A stretch of 64,000 nt of DNA from Solirubrobacter sp963837485 (GCA_963837485.1 CAWINP010000007.1:605433-669432); one strand, 5' to 3'. Positions 38,945-47,885 are shown, counted from the stretch's first letter. Notes: generated from the letters alone by a model not told the origin. Numbers and translations are program-made.

Positions 38945-39040
38945 GGCTCGCCGGCCGCGAGTGTACTCACGGGTGCGCCTCCCATCTGGGGGTCGCCCAC
39001 CGATTGACGCACTCCGAGCGCCCGTGGACGATGGTGCGCA

Positions 39041-40129
39041 ATGACTCGCCTGCGCGCAACGATCCTCGCGGCGCTCGCCGGTGCCCTGGTGGTCGCGCCC
39101 ACCGCGCAGGCCAAGCCCGTGCGCTGCGACTCCGGCGCCGCCGAGCTCGCCACCGGCGCCCTGCGCGTGTTCTCGATCCACTACCGCGATCGCGGGTCGT
39201 TTGGCCTCACCGGCTTCCACCAGTACGCGTGCCTCGACGCGAGCGCACGGCCGCTGCGGCTCGGCGACAGTGCCTGGGGCTCGATCACCGGCGACTCGGA
39301 CGGCGGCACGCCGGTGCTCGTGTTCGGCGGCGGGCGCTACCTCGCCGTGGGCTCGTTCGAGAGCGGCGAGGGCGGCCTCGAGAACGCGGGCTATGACGTC
39401 ATCGACCTGCGTGCGCGCCGGACCGTGACCACGATCGAGACCGGCGAGGTCCCCGACGAGCTGCCTCCGCTGCGCCTGAGCGCGACCGGCGACGCGATCT
39501 TCACCGACGACCAGCAGGCGATCGAGCTGTTCGCGCCCGGGGCCAAGAAGGGCGTGGCGCTGTCGACCGCGGGCGTGAGCGCGTCCGGCGCCGCGATCTC
39601 GGGCACCACGGTCTACTGGAGCGAGAACGGCGAGGCTCGCACGTACACGCTGGCGGGCCGCGCGCCGGCGGACGCGACCGACACCATCGAAGCGCCCGTG
39701 ATCCCCTTCGAGCCCACCGCCTGCGACCGCCGCCCGGGCACGACCGTCGCCCACTCGGGCCTCGCCCGCGTAGTGCGCCGAAGGGGCACGCTGCTCGCGT
39801 GCCTCGACAGCGCCCGCGCGGTCGCTCTACCGGCCGCGACGCGTCCCGCCGACGTGCGGATCGCCCGCGGGCGCTGGGTCTACACCGGCACGAGCGTGAT
39901 CGACCTCAAGGCTCGCCGCACGGTGCTCAAGCTCGCGGCTCCCCGCAGCGCGACCCTGCTCGCCGACGGCACGCTCGCCTGGATCGAGCAGGGCGGCCGG
40001 CTGCTCGTCGGCTCTCCCGGCGACGCCGCGCCGGCCGAGCTCGCGCCGGCGGGCGACGCGCTGGCCTCCTCCGGCACCGTCGTCTACTGGACGGCCGGCG
40101 GAGTCCCGCATCGCTTCGACACCGGGTAG
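39041..40129 (+). CDS. Secreted protein with repeated strand motifs
   Basis: A 362-residue exported protein with a signal peptide (about 1-24, ALVVAPTAQA). Repeated short segments such as YDVIDLRARRTVTTIETGE and TSVIDLKARRTVLKLAAP, and paired GTTVYWSENGE and GTVVYWTAGG, suggest a beta-propeller-like fold. Five cysteines are seen. It is divergent from the PAS kinase with a 96-bp gap containing TTGACGC and GGAC 15 bp apart upstream of the ATG, a near but inexact match to the ECF-type promoter. Function unknown. Confidence 0.7.
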   Translation: MTRLRATILAALAGALVVAPTAQAKPVRCDSGAAELATGALRVFSIHYRDRGSFGLTGFHQYACLDASARPLRLGDSAWGSITGDSDGGTPVLVFGGGRYLAVGSFESGEGGLENAGYDVIDLRARRTVTTIETGEVPDELPPLRLSATGDAIFTDDQQAIELFAPGAKKGVALSTAGVSASGAAISGTTVYWSENGEARTYTLAGRAPADATDTIEAPVIPFEPTACDRRPGTTVAHSGLARVVRRRGTLLACLDSARAVALPAATRPADVRIARGRWVYTGTSVIDLKARRTVLKLAAPRSATLLADGTLAWIEQGGRLLVGSPGDAAPAELAPAGDALASSGTVVYWTAGGVPHRFDTG

Positions 40130-40148
40130 TTCGACGGCGCCGTCCCGG

Positions 40149-41063
40149 TCACGCGGCGGCCGGCTGCGCCGCGCCGAAGTAGTGCCCCTGCTCGAGGTCC
40201 GCGATCACACCCTGGTGCCCGGGCGTCCAGCCCAGCCGCTCCCGGGTCAGCGCGCTCGAGGCCGGGACGTCGGCGGCGAAGAAGCGGCCGAGCCAGCCGA
40301 AGTGCTCGCCGGCCTCCTCGGAGGCGACCGAGACGACCGGCACGCCGAGCCCGCGGCCGATGGCCTCGGCGATCTCGCGGGCCGGCACGCCCTCCTCGCC
40401 GACGCCGTGGAGCACCGAGCCCGCGGGCGCCGCCTCGGCGGCGAGCCGGACGAGGCGGGCGGCGTCCAGGCGGTGGACCGCCGCCCAGCGGTTGGCGCCG
40501 TCGCCGACGTAGGCGGAGACGCCGCGGTCGCGGGCGATCGCGATCAGGGCGGCCACGAACCCGTGGTCGCCCTCGCCGTGGACCGTGGGCGGGAAGCGGA
40601 CGATCGCCGAGCGCACGCCGCGCCCGGCCAGCGAGAGCGCCGCCCGCTCGGACGGCGCGCGGTGCGAGCCGGGCGACGCCGGGTCGCTCGCGTCGCGCTC
40701 GGTCGCCAGGCGGCCGGACGCGACCAGCGCGGTGCCGGAGGCGATGATCAGCGGCCGCCCGGTGCCCTCGAGCGCGCCGCCCATCGCCTCCACGGCCTGC
40801 AGGTCGGTGCGCCCGGAGCTCGCGAGCTGCGCGAAGTCGTGGACGAACGCGGTGTGGATCACGCCGTCCGCGGCGGCGGCGCCGGCGCGCAGGCTGTCGA
40901 GGTCGTGCAGGTCGCCGCGGTGGACGTCGGCGCCGGCGGCGGCGAGCGCGGCGGCGGCCTCGTCAGAGCGGGCGAGCCCGGCGACCTGGTGGCCGGCGGC
41001 AAGAAGCTCGCGGACCGTGGCGGAGCCGATGAACCCGGTCGCGCCGGTGACGAATACGCGCAT
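40149..41063 (-). CDS. NAD-dependent epimerase/SDR (extended)
   Basis: A 304-residue extended SDR. The cofactor motif is VFVTGATGFIGSATVRELLAAGH, followed by LARSDEAAAAL (no acidic residue, so NADP preference is likely), GDLHDLDSL and IHTAFVHD. The usual YxxxK is replaced by a HRAPSER region, as in related atypical SDRs, so catalysis is uncertain. The ATG at 41063 has a GGAGG ribosome-binding site. It is divergent from the TetR regulator across a 50-bp palindromic operator and is presumably its target. Confidence 0.85.
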   Translation of the reverse strand: MRVFVTGATGFIGSATVRELLAAGHQVAGLARSDEAAAALAAAGADVHRGDLHDLDSLRAGAAAADGVIHTAFVHDFAQLASSGRTDLQAVEAMGGALEGTGRPLIIASGTALVASGRLATERDASDPASPGSHRAPSERAALSLAGRGVRSAIVRFPPTVHGEGDHGFVAALIAIARDRGVSAYVGDGANRWAAVHRLDAARLVRLAAEAAPAGSVLHGVGEEGVPAREIAEAIGRGLGVPVVSVASEEAGEHFGWLGRFFAADVPASSALTRERLGWTPGHQGVIADLEQGHYFGAAQPAAA

Positions 41064-41084
41064 GGCAGATCCTCCAAGGAAGTC

Positions 41085-41134
41085 GATGTCAGTCACTGTC
41101 ATCAATGTAGCATCTGATGACAGTCGCTGACATC
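41085..41134. promoter_or_regulatory. 50-bp palindromic TetR operator with four half-sites
   Basis: The SDR/TetR gap contains two 20-bp arms (41085-41104 and 41115-41134) that are inverted repeats with 18 of 20 positions matching, around a 10-bp spacer. The left arm has two direct TGTCA boxes (41087-41091 and 41097-41101). The right arm has two TGACA boxes (41118-41122 and 41128-41132). In each arm the boxes are 10 bp (one turn) apart. This fits co-operative binding of two TetR dimers and control of both divergent genes. Confidence 0.8.
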
Positions 41135-41149
41135 ACCTAGAATCGCAGC

Positions 41150-41716
41150 ATGGCGAGATGGGAGCCCGACAGCCGCGGCCGGCTCCGCGAAGCCGCGCTC
41201 GCGCTCTACGGCGAGCGCGGATTCGAGGACACGACCGTCGCGGAGATCGCCAGGCGGGCCGGCCTGACCGAGCGCACGTTCTTCCGCCACTTCGCCGACA
41301 AGCGAGAGGTGCTGTTCGCCGGCTCGGAGGAGATGCAGGAACGGCTCGTCGCCGCGGTCGCCGCGGCGCCGGCGTCGCACGCGCCGATCGAGGCGGCGGC
41401 GGCCGGCCTAGAGGCCGCGGGCACCGTGCTGCCCGAGCGCCGCGAGACGGCGCGGCACCGGCAGGTCATCATCGCCGGCAACGCGGAGCTGCGGGAGCGC
41501 GAGCTGATCAAGTTCGCCTCGCTCTCCGCCGCGCTGGCCGGCGGGCTGCGCGGGCGCGGCGTCGAGGAGCCGGCGGCGAGCCTGACCGCCGAGGTCGCGC
41601 TGGCGGTCTTCCGGGTCGCGTTCGAGCGCTGGATCGCCGAAGGCGAGGAGCGCAGCTTCGGGGAGCTCGTACGCGAGTCGCTCGATCAGCTGCGGACGCT
41701 CACGACCACGCCATGA
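41150..41716 (+). CDS. TetR-family transcriptional regulator
   Basis: A 188-residue repressor. The N-terminal HTH (about 8-55) reads RLREAALALYGERGFEDTTVAEIARRAGLTERTFFRHF in part, which is textbook TetR. The alpha-helical C-terminal domain (60-185) binds an unknown ligand. It is divergent from the SDR gene and almost certainly binds the large palindrome between them. Its 3' end overlaps the convergent acetyltransferase gene by 17 bp. Confidence 0.92.
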   Translation: MARWEPDSRGRLREAALALYGERGFEDTTVAEIARRAGLTERTFFRHFADKREVLFAGSEEMQERLVAAVAAAPASHAPIEAAAAGLEAAGTVLPERRETARHRQVIIAGNAELRERELIKFASLSAALAGGLRGRGVEEPAASLTAEVALAVFRVAFERWIAEGEERSFGELVRESLDQLRTLTTTP

Positions 41717-42422
41717 GGTCGATCGCGAAATCGGCGACGCCGTCCTTGCGCGTCTCGCTGGTGATCCTGCCCAGGTGCGAGAGGAGCCGGCGCGCGGCGA
41801 TGTGACCGACGATCGTGCGGGCGCTGAAGCGCTCCACGCCGGCGGCGCGCGCGTGCGCGGTCAGCTGGCGGGCGAGCGCGGTGCCGACGCCGCGGTGCTG
41901 CCACTGGTCGGGCACGATGATGAGCACGTACGCCTTCTTCGGATCGCGCGGGTCGCACGCGTAGCGCGCGCTGCCGACGCCGGCGCCGGTGGCGACGTCC
42001 TGGGCGACGAGCTCCTCGTGGGACGCGTGGTCGATGTTCGTCAGGTAGTCGAGGTCGCGCGGCGTCAGATAGTCGATCCGATCGAGGAAGCTGCGGTAGC
42101 GCGACAGCGCGCCGAGCCGGTCGAAGCCGAGCTTGAGCTGCGCCGCGTCGGCGGGCTCGATCGGACGGATCCGGATCTCGGTCCCGTCGCGCAGCCGCAC
42201 CAGCTCTCCGCGCGGCTCCGGCATCGCGAGCTCCGGCTCGTCGTGGTGGAGGTCGAGCCCTCCGCTCGCCACGCGGCGCGCCTTCGCCTCGGCGTCGCCA
42301 ATGTCCTGCTGGAGCGCGTCCAGCTGCCCTCTCAGGCGCGCGATCTCGCGCAGCTCGTTTCCATGCAGTCCAGACACGTGGAGAGCATCGGCGCGGCCGC
42401 CGGACGGCTCATCCGTGCCCAT
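41700..42422 (-). CDS. GNAT acetyltransferase with N-terminal extension
   Basis: A 240-residue protein. Residues about 70-235 are a GNAT domain: IRIRPIEPADAAQLKLGFDRL, then the acetyl-CoA loop region VLIIVPDQWQHRGVGTALARQL and FSARTIVGHIAARRLLSHLG. The first 65 residues contain a short coiled coil (NELREIARLRGQLDALQQDIGD in part) and a His/Asp patch, probably for oligomerisation. Start ATG 42422 has a G-rich ribosome-binding site. Substrate unknown; protein-lysine acetylation is possible, as in related actinobacterial enzymes. Confidence 0.82.
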   Translation of the reverse strand: MGTDEPSGGRADALHVSGLHGNELREIARLRGQLDALQQDIGDAEAKARRVASGGLDLHHDEPELAMPEPRGELVRLRDGTEIRIRPIEPADAAQLKLGFDRLGALSRYRSFLDRIDYLTPRDLDYLTNIDHASHEELVAQDVATGAGVGSARYACDPRDPKKAYVLIIVPDQWQHRGVGTALARQLTAHARAAGVERFSARTIVGHIAARRLLSHLGRITSETRKDGVADFAIDLMAWS

Positions 42423-42524
42423 CCCCCGACCTGGTCCGTAGAACGCCCCCGCCTGCGCGAACCAGGGACGGCGCCCCGGATACCCCCGGGCGCGACCGCG
42501 GCGGCGCGGGGACAGACTCCCGGT

Positions 42525-42953
42525 GTGGCCGCACCCGAATATGCCGTGGCGATCGTCACCGGCGCCTCGCACGGGACCGGCCGCGAGATCGCGCGCAGGC
42601 TCGCCAGCCGCGGGTACGCCGTCGTCGTGGTGTACCTGCGCGACCAGGGCGAGGCCGAGGCCGCCGTCGAGCAGATCCTGCGCGAGAGCGGCAGCGCGCT
42701 CGCCGTGCGCGCCGATCTCGCCGACGAGCTCGACGTCGAGCGCCTGTTCGACGAGACGGCGGCCGCGTTCGGAGGCGCCGACGTGCTCGTGCACGCCGCC
42801 GAGCGCGGCCCCGCCGTCGTCTACCGGCAGGCCGCGCGGCGGCTGCGAACCGGCGGCGGGATCGTCGACGCCTCCGACTGCGACGACATCCTGGGCGCCC
42901 TGGGCGAGGAGCTGCGGGCGCGCGACATCACGTTCAACGGGCTCTCGCTCTAA
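42525..42953 (+). CDS. Shortened SDR-like protein lacking catalytic residues
   Basis: A 142-residue protein (GTG start). The N-terminal Rossmann part is intact: VAIVTGASHGTGREIARRLASRG, ADLADELDVERLF and GADVLVHAAERG. The remainder aligns with separate later blocks of SDRs (QAARRLRTGGGIVDASD, then LGEELRARDITFNGLSL). About 30 residues around NAG/strand 5 and the whole Ser-YxxxK active-site stretch are missing. The frame is open and ends cleanly, so it may be an internally deleted relic or a non-catalytic dinucleotide-binding protein. Confidence 0.6.
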   Translation: MAAPEYAVAIVTGASHGTGREIARRLASRGYAVVVVYLRDQGEAEAAVEQILRESGSALAVRADLADELDVERLFDETAAAFGGADVLVHAAERGPAVVYRQAARRLRTGGGIVDASDCDDILGALGEELRARDITFNGLSL

Positions 42954-43861
42954 CCGAACGTGAACGCGTAGGCCTCGGCCCCGGGCTTCGCGAACTCGAT
43001 CTCCAACGTGCGCTCGCGGACCGCGCCGGGCTCGCGCACGAGCTGGTGGAGGCGCCCCTCGCGCAGCACGCCGTCGCCGGTGGCGTCGACGTCGTCTCCG
43101 TGCGCCGGGCCGGGCGCCTCGCCGTCGAGGCGGACGCGGAACGGGATCGGCGCGTGCACGCCGGGCGAGAGCACCAGGTGCGCGTCGCGCGCGTGGAAGC
43201 GGAACGCGATGCTGCCGCCGTCCTCGTCGAGCGTGACGTTCTCGCGGCCGATCGTCCACTGGCCCTGCAGCGCCCAGTGGTTGACGCGCAGCTCGCCGGG
43301 CGAGGACAGCCGCTCGCCGCGCGCGGCGCCTAGATAGGTCTCCGGCGTGCGCAGATGGTCCCAGTCGGCCGGCGCCTCCACGCCCTCGCCGCGGACCGCG
43401 GCGGGCTCGCGGTCGATTCCGAGCAGGCGCTGGATCGTGCGCTCGGACTTCTCGTAGCGCCCCTCGCCGAAGTGCTGCTCGCGGATCCTGCCCTCGGCGT
43501 CGATGAAGTACAGCGCCGGCCAGTAGTGGTTGGCGAACGCGCTCCAGACCGCGTAGTCGTTGTCCAGCGCGACCGGGTAGTCGATCTCGCGCGCCTTCAC
43601 CGCCTCGCGCACCAGCGCGCTCGCGTGCTCGAAGCCGAACTCCGGCGTGTGGACGCCGATCACGATCAGCCCGTCGTCGCGGTAGGCGCGCGACCACGCG
43701 CGCACGTACGGCTCCTGGCGCAGCCAGTTGATGCAGGTGAGCGTCCAGAAGTTCACCAGCACGACATGGCCGCGCAGCGCGTCGGGGTCGAGCGGCTCGG
43801 AGTTCAGCCACCCGGTCGCCCCGGCGAGCGACGGCATATGCAGGCGTTCGATGAGGCTCAT
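42950..43861 (-). CDS. Thioredoxin-like protein with beta C-terminal domain
   Basis: A 303-residue redoxin of the DipZ C-terminal type. The thioredoxin fold (about 15-150) has VVLVNFWTLTCINWLRQEPYVRAW, VIGVHTPEFGFEHA and YPVALDNDYAVWSAFANHYWPALYFID in part. The active-site motif is CINW: the second cysteine of CINC is Trp, which is common in this subfamily. A C-terminal beta domain (about 170-303) resembles the carbohydrate-binding-like domain of DipZ relatives. No membrane part is present. It is divergent from the MOSC fusion gene. Confidence 0.85.
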   Translation of the reverse strand: MSLIERLHMPSLAGATGWLNSEPLDPDALRGHVVLVNFWTLTCINWLRQEPYVRAWSRAYRDDGLIVIGVHTPEFGFEHASALVREAVKAREIDYPVALDNDYAVWSAFANHYWPALYFIDAEGRIREQHFGEGRYEKSERTIQRLLGIDREPAAVRGEGVEAPADWDHLRTPETYLGAARGERLSSPGELRVNHWALQGQWTIGRENVTLDEDGGSIAFRFHARDAHLVLSPGVHAPIPFRVRLDGEAPGPAHGDDVDATGDGVLREGRLHQLVREPGAVRERTLEIEFAKPGAEAYAFTFG

Positions 43862-43927
43862 GGCGTACAGCCTCTCACCGCGCCGAGCGGCTCGCGCCCG
43901 TGTACCCCCTGGTCTAACGTGGGCGCG

Positions 43928-45604
43928 ATGGCGGCGCGACTGCTCTCGGTCAACGTCGGCGGCCCGCGGGAGGTCGAGTGGGAGGGCAAGACGGTCCGCA
44001 CCGCGATCTTCAAGGACGCCGTCGAGGGGCCGCGGATGGTGCGTCGGATCAACATCGACGGCGACGACCAGGCCGATCGCCTCGCGCACGGCGGGGAGCA
44101 CCGCGCGGTCTTCGTCTACCAGATCGAGTCCTACCGCTACTGGGAGCGCGAGCTCGGGCGCGACGACTTCACGTACGGGCAGTTCGGCGAGAACTTCACC
44201 GTCGAGGGGCTCGCCGACGCCGAGGTCTGCATCGGCGACCGCTACCGCATCGGGGCCGCGGTGTTCGAGGTGACCCAGCCGCGCGTGACCTGCTACCGCG
44301 TCGGGATCCGGATGAATGACCCGGCGATGCCGTCGCTGCTGGTCGCCCACCACCGCCCGGGCTTCTACCTGCGCGTGCTCGAGGAGGGACCGGTGCAGGC
44401 CGGCGACGAGATCGTCAAGGTCGCCGACGGCCCGGAGCGGCTGACCGTCGCGGACGTCGACGCGCTGCTCTATCTCCCCGGCAAGTCGAGGGCGCTGCTC
44501 GAGCGCGCGCTGCGCGTGCCGGCGCTGAGCGAGGGCTGGAAGGGAAGCTTCCGCGAGCTGCTCGCCTCCGACGGGCGCCCGGCCGCGCCCGCGTGGCCCG
44601 GCTTCCAGGCGCTGCGGGTCGCGGAGATCCGCCGCGAGAGCGCGACGATCAGCTCGTTCCGGCTCGCCGGCGCCGATGGCGCGGTGCCGGCCGCGCGCGC
44701 CGGCCAATACCTGACGCTGCGGCTGCGCCCCGGGCTCGTCCGCAGCTACTCGCTCTCCGACGTCCCCGACGCGCGCGGATACCGGATCAGCGTCAAGCGC
44801 GAGGGCGCCGGCAGCCGCTTCCTGCACGACCGCGTCAAGGTCGGCGACGTGCTCGACGTCGCCGCGCCGCGCGGCAGCTTCGTGCTGCGCGAGGGCACCG
44901 GTCCCGTCGTGCTGATCAGCGCCGGAGTCGGCGCCACTCCCGTGCTCGCGATGCTGCACGCGCTGGGCGGCAGCGGGCGCGCGATCTGGTGGCTGCACGG
45001 CGCGCGCAATCGCGCCGAGCACGCGTTCGGCGCCGAGGTCGACGCGCTGCTGGCCGCGCTCCCGGGCGCGCATCGCGTCCTCGCCTACAGCCGCCCCGGC
45101 GCCGCCGACACCGGCTACGACGTCCGCGGGCGGCTCGACCTCGCCGCGCTCGAGCTGCCCCGCGACGCCGACTACTACGTCTGCGGGCCCGACGCCTTCA
45201 TGCGCGCGACCGGCGCCGCGCTGACCGCGCACGGCGTCGCGCCCGAGCGCGTCGCCACCGAGGCCTTCGGCGCCGTCCCGGTCTACGCGTCGGGGATCGT
45301 CAAGGCCGGCGACCGGCCGCCCCACGCCCCGGACGGCGCGCCCGGCACCGGCCCGGTCGTCACGTTCTCGCGCAGCAGCCTCACGGTGCCGTGGGACGAC
45401 CGCTATCCGAGCCTGCTCGACTTCGCCGAGGCGTGCGACGTCCCCGTCGGCTTCGGCTGCCGCCACGGCGTCTGCCACAACTGCGAGAGCGGCCTGCTCA
45501 GCGGCGACGTCACCTACGACACCGAGCCGCTCGAGCCCCCGCCTGACGGCCGCATCCTCGCGTGCTGCACGCGCCCCGGCTCAGAGCTCACCCTCGATCT
45601 CTGA
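43928..45604 (+). CDS. MOSC-FNR-[2Fe-2S] ferredoxin fusion oxidoreductase
   Basis: A 558-residue three-part protein. A YiiM-type MOSC domain (about 1-215) has HGGEHRAVFVYQIESYRYW, FGENFTVEGL and the Cys of VTCYRVGIRM. A ferredoxin-NADP reductase-like domain (about 225-460) has LVRSYSLSDVP, LISAGVGATPVLAMLHAL and YVCGPDAFM. A plant-type ferredoxin domain (about 475-558) has Cys511, Cys516, Cys519 and a distal Cys at 546/547. It likely moves electrons from NAD(P)H to a sulfur- or molybdenum-related reaction. The fusion is known in actinobacteria; the substrate is not. Confidence 0.88.
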   Translation: MAARLLSVNVGGPREVEWEGKTVRTAIFKDAVEGPRMVRRINIDGDDQADRLAHGGEHRAVFVYQIESYRYWERELGRDDFTYGQFGENFTVEGLADAEVCIGDRYRIGAAVFEVTQPRVTCYRVGIRMNDPAMPSLLVAHHRPGFYLRVLEEGPVQAGDEIVKVADGPERLTVADVDALLYLPGKSRALLERALRVPALSEGWKGSFRELLASDGRPAAPAWPGFQALRVAEIRRESATISSFRLAGADGAVPAARAGQYLTLRLRPGLVRSYSLSDVPDARGYRISVKREGAGSRFLHDRVKVGDVLDVAAPRGSFVLREGTGPVVLISAGVGATPVLAMLHALGGSGRAIWWLHGARNRAEHAFGAEVDALLAALPGAHRVLAYSRPGAADTGYDVRGRLDLAALELPRDADYYVCGPDAFMRATGAALTAHGVAPERVATEAFGAVPVYASGIVKAGDRPPHAPDGAPGTGPVVTFSRSSLTVPWDDRYPSLLDFAEACDVPVGFGCRHGVCHNCESGLLSGDVTYDTEPLEPPPDGRILACCTRPGSELTLDL

Positions 45605-45644
45605 GCGCGCGTTACGTTCGGCGCCCGCGCGAGACTGCGTAGGC

Positions 45645-46163
45645 GTGACCACTGCACTCGAACGCCTCGCGCCCGGGACGACCTTCCCGGACGTCGAGCT
45701 CACCGATCACGCGGGCAACCGGCGGCGGCTGTCGGAGCTCGTCGGCAGCGATCCCGCCGTGCTGCAGTTCTATCGCGGCTGGTGGTGCCCGAAGGAGCAG
45801 GCCTTCTTCCGCCGGCTGGTCGCGCTCCAGGAGGAGCTGGAGGTCGCCTACGCGCGGATGATCTCGACCAGCGTCGACGCGCCCGAGGTCGCCGCGGCGT
45901 TCCGCGCCGGGATCGGCGCGCGCTGGACGTTCCTGTCGGACTCCGACCGTGCGGTGCAGGCCCGGTTGGGGCTGCGGGAGACGACCGACACGGTCCACGA
46001 CCCGTACGCCCCCGCCGTCTTCACGCTGTTCCCGGACCTGACCATCCACCGCGCGTACGACGGCTACTGGTTCCTCGGCCGGCCGACGCTGGAGGAGTTG
46101 CGCGCCGACCTGCGCGCGATCGCGCGCACGATCCGCAGCGACTGGAGCGCGCCGACGGCATGA
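45645..46163 (+). CDS. 1-Cys peroxiredoxin-like redoxin
   Basis: A 172-residue AhpC/TSA-fold protein. The motif FPDVELTDHAGNRRRLSEL is followed by the catalytic region VLQFYRGWWCPKEQAFF, with one cysteine and no CxxC partner, then WTFLSDSDRAVQARLGL. It probably reduces peroxides with an external thiol partner. The GTG start is preceded by a degenerate version of the ECF-type promoter (GTTAC-N16-AGAC). The stop overlaps the ATG of the next gene (ATGA). Confidence 0.82.
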   Translation: MTTALERLAPGTTFPDVELTDHAGNRRRLSELVGSDPAVLQFYRGWWCPKEQAFFRRLVALQEELEVAYARMISTSVDAPEVAAAFRAGIGARWTFLSDSDRAVQARLGLRETTDTVHDPYAPAVFTLFPDLTIHRAYDGYWFLGRPTLEELRADLRAIARTIRSDWSAPTA

Positions 46164-46675
46164 CCTGGTGCTGGCTGGACCTGCTCGACGCCCGGCCCGA
46201 GGGCGCGACCGCCGCGGCGGAGGCGCACGACGCGGACGGACGTCCCGCCGGATGGCTCGCCGCCTGGCGCCGCCGCGGGCGTCCGACCCGTGGCGCGCGC
46301 CGGGTCGACGACCGCATCGTCGATCCGGACGGCGAGGCCGCCTGGATCTCGCTCGTCCGGCCGCCCGCCGGGGTGCAGCTGCCGTTCGACGACCTCGCCG
46401 TCCAGCAGGCTCGCCGCCGCGTGCTCGCCGAGCCACCGCCGGACGCGCTCTCGACGCTGCTCAGCGACGCGTCGCACTTCGAGGGCGCGATCACCGTCCG
46501 CCGCGGCGACGCGCTGCTGCTGCGCGACGACCCGTTCGCGCGCGTGTTTCCCGCGCGCCTGCTGCGCGTGGACGCCGGGCTGCTGGGCCGCGTCCCGCCT
46601 CCGTGCGGGCCGACGATCGAGCGCTACGGCAGCGCGCAGCCGTGGCCGTGGGACCGCTACGAGGCGGGCTCCTGA
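46160..46675 (+). CDS. Uncharacterised soluble protein
   Basis: A 171-residue protein, translationally coupled to the redoxin gene by a 4-nt overlap. It is rich in Arg and Asp/Glu, with segments AAWISLVRPPAGVQLPFDDLAV, HFEGAITVRRGDALLLRDDPFARVFPA in part and IERYGSAQPWPWDRYE. No membrane helix, signal or cofactor motif is seen. I do not recognise the family. The coupling suggests a role linked to the redoxin. Confidence 0.6.
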   Translation: MTWCWLDLLDARPEGATAAAEAHDADGRPAGWLAAWRRRGRPTRGARRVDDRIVDPDGEAAWISLVRPPAGVQLPFDDLAVQQARRRVLAEPPPDALSTLLSDASHFEGAITVRRGDALLLRDDPFARVFPARLLRVDAGLLGRVPPPCGPTIERYGSAQPWPWDRYEAGS

Positions 46676-46783
46676 GCGGCTCATCCGGCCTTACGGCGCG
46701 GTGAACAGCGCCGCGCGCCAGGTAATACACGGGCGCGGCGCGCATACAGATGGGGCGTCCGACCCTACGTCCCAGGAGTCAAC

Positions 46784-47878
46784 TTGAAGATCTTCCGACT
46801 CGCCGGCGCCGCGCTCGTCGCGGCGGCGCTCTTCGCCGCTCCGGCGTCCGCGCAGCCGCCCAGGCCGGGCGGCGCGCTGTTCGTCCAGAACGACGACCCC
46901 GCCGGCAACACGATCGTCGCCTACGATCGCAAGCCCGACGGCAGCCTCCAGCAGGCCGGCAGCTACCGCACCGGCGGCCTCGGCGGCGTGCTGGCCGGCT
47001 CGGTCGTCGACCACCTCGCCTCCCAGGGCTCGCTGCAGCTCGACGACGGGCTGCTGTACGCGGTCAATGCCGGAAGCAACACGATCACCGTGTTCGGCGT
47101 CGACGGCGACCGGCTCGTCCGCCGCCAGGTCCTGCCGAGCTTCGGCGACTTCCCGGTCAGCGTCGCCGTCCACGGCAACCTCGTGTACGTGCTCAACGCC
47201 CGCCGCGGCGGCTCGATCCAGGGCTACGCCCGGCTCGGCGGCATCCTCGTCCCGATCCCGCTCTGGCACCGCGGCCTCGGCCTGGATCCGAATGCCGCGC
47301 CCGAGTTCACGCATACGCCGGGCCAGGTCACGTTCACGCCCGACGGCGATCGCCTGCTGGTCACCACCAAGGCGAACACGAACGCGGTGCAGGCCTTCGG
47401 CATCGACCGTCTCGGCGGTCCCTCGTTGCGGCCGGTCACGACCGTGCTTGACGGGGCGGTCCCGTTCGCGCTCGCCTTCGGCGCCCGCGGTCAGGTCGCG
47501 CTCGCCGAGGCCGGCCCGAACGCGATCGCCACGTTCGGTCTCGACCGCCGCGGCACCCTGACGCCGGTCGCCCAGGCCCCGACCGGCGGGGCGGCGACGT
47601 GCTGGATCGTCAACGTCAACGGCCGCTACTACGTCTCCAACGCAGGCAGCGCCACCGTGTCCGCGTTCGACGCCGCGCTGCGGCCGCTCGGCAACACGAG
47701 CACGCGCGGCGGCACGGTGGACGCGACCGCCTCTCCGGACGGCCGCTTCCTCTACGTGCAGACCGGCGCCGACGGCGGCGTCGACGCGTTCCGCGTGAAC
47801 GCGGACGGCTCGCTGACCGCGGCCGGCTCGGTCACCGTTCCGGGCGCGGCCGGCGGCGAGGGGATCGCCGCCTCCTGA
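46784..47878 (+). CDS. Secreted lactonase-like beta-propeller protein (2)
   Basis: A 364-residue exported paralogue of the proteins at 34863 and 48283. A signal peptide (MKIFRLAGAALVAAALFAAPASA) is followed by seven-bladed repeats: GALFVQNDDPAGNTIVAYDRKPDG, VTFTPDGDRLLVTTKANTNAVQAFG in part and DATASPDGRFLYVQTGADGGV. The start is TTG at 46784 with GGAG seven bases upstream. The promoter shared by the other two paralogues is not found here. A strong hairpin follows the stop. Confidence 0.8.
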   Translation: MKIFRLAGAALVAAALFAAPASAQPPRPGGALFVQNDDPAGNTIVAYDRKPDGSLQQAGSYRTGGLGGVLAGSVVDHLASQGSLQLDDGLLYAVNAGSNTITVFGVDGDRLVRRQVLPSFGDFPVSVAVHGNLVYVLNARRGGSIQGYARLGGILVPIPLWHRGLGLDPNAAPEFTHTPGQVTFTPDGDRLLVTTKANTNAVQAFGIDRLGGPSLRPVTTVLDGAVPFALAFGARGQVALAEAGPNAIATFGLDRRGTLTPVAQAPTGGAATCWIVNVNGRYYVSNAGSATVSAFDAALRPLGNTSTRGGTVDATASPDGRFLYVQTGADGGVDAFRVNADGSLTAAGSVTVPGAAGGEGIAAS

Positions 47879-47885
47879 GCCCCAC

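Noticed and set aside
39004..39029. TTGACGC with GGAC before the secreted protein at 39041
   Set aside because: The -35 has two mismatches and the spacer is one base longer than in the five exact sites.
40133..40144. 12-bp palindrome GACGGCGCCGTC between convergent genes
   Set aside because: It has no loop and such G+C-rich palindromes are frequent by chance here.
45611..45635. Sixth ECF-type promoter before the 1-Cys redoxin (GTTAC-N16-AGAC)
   Set aside because: It has a mismatch in both the -35 and the -10 elements. The spacing and distance to the GTG fit, but it is too degenerate to count with the five exact sites.
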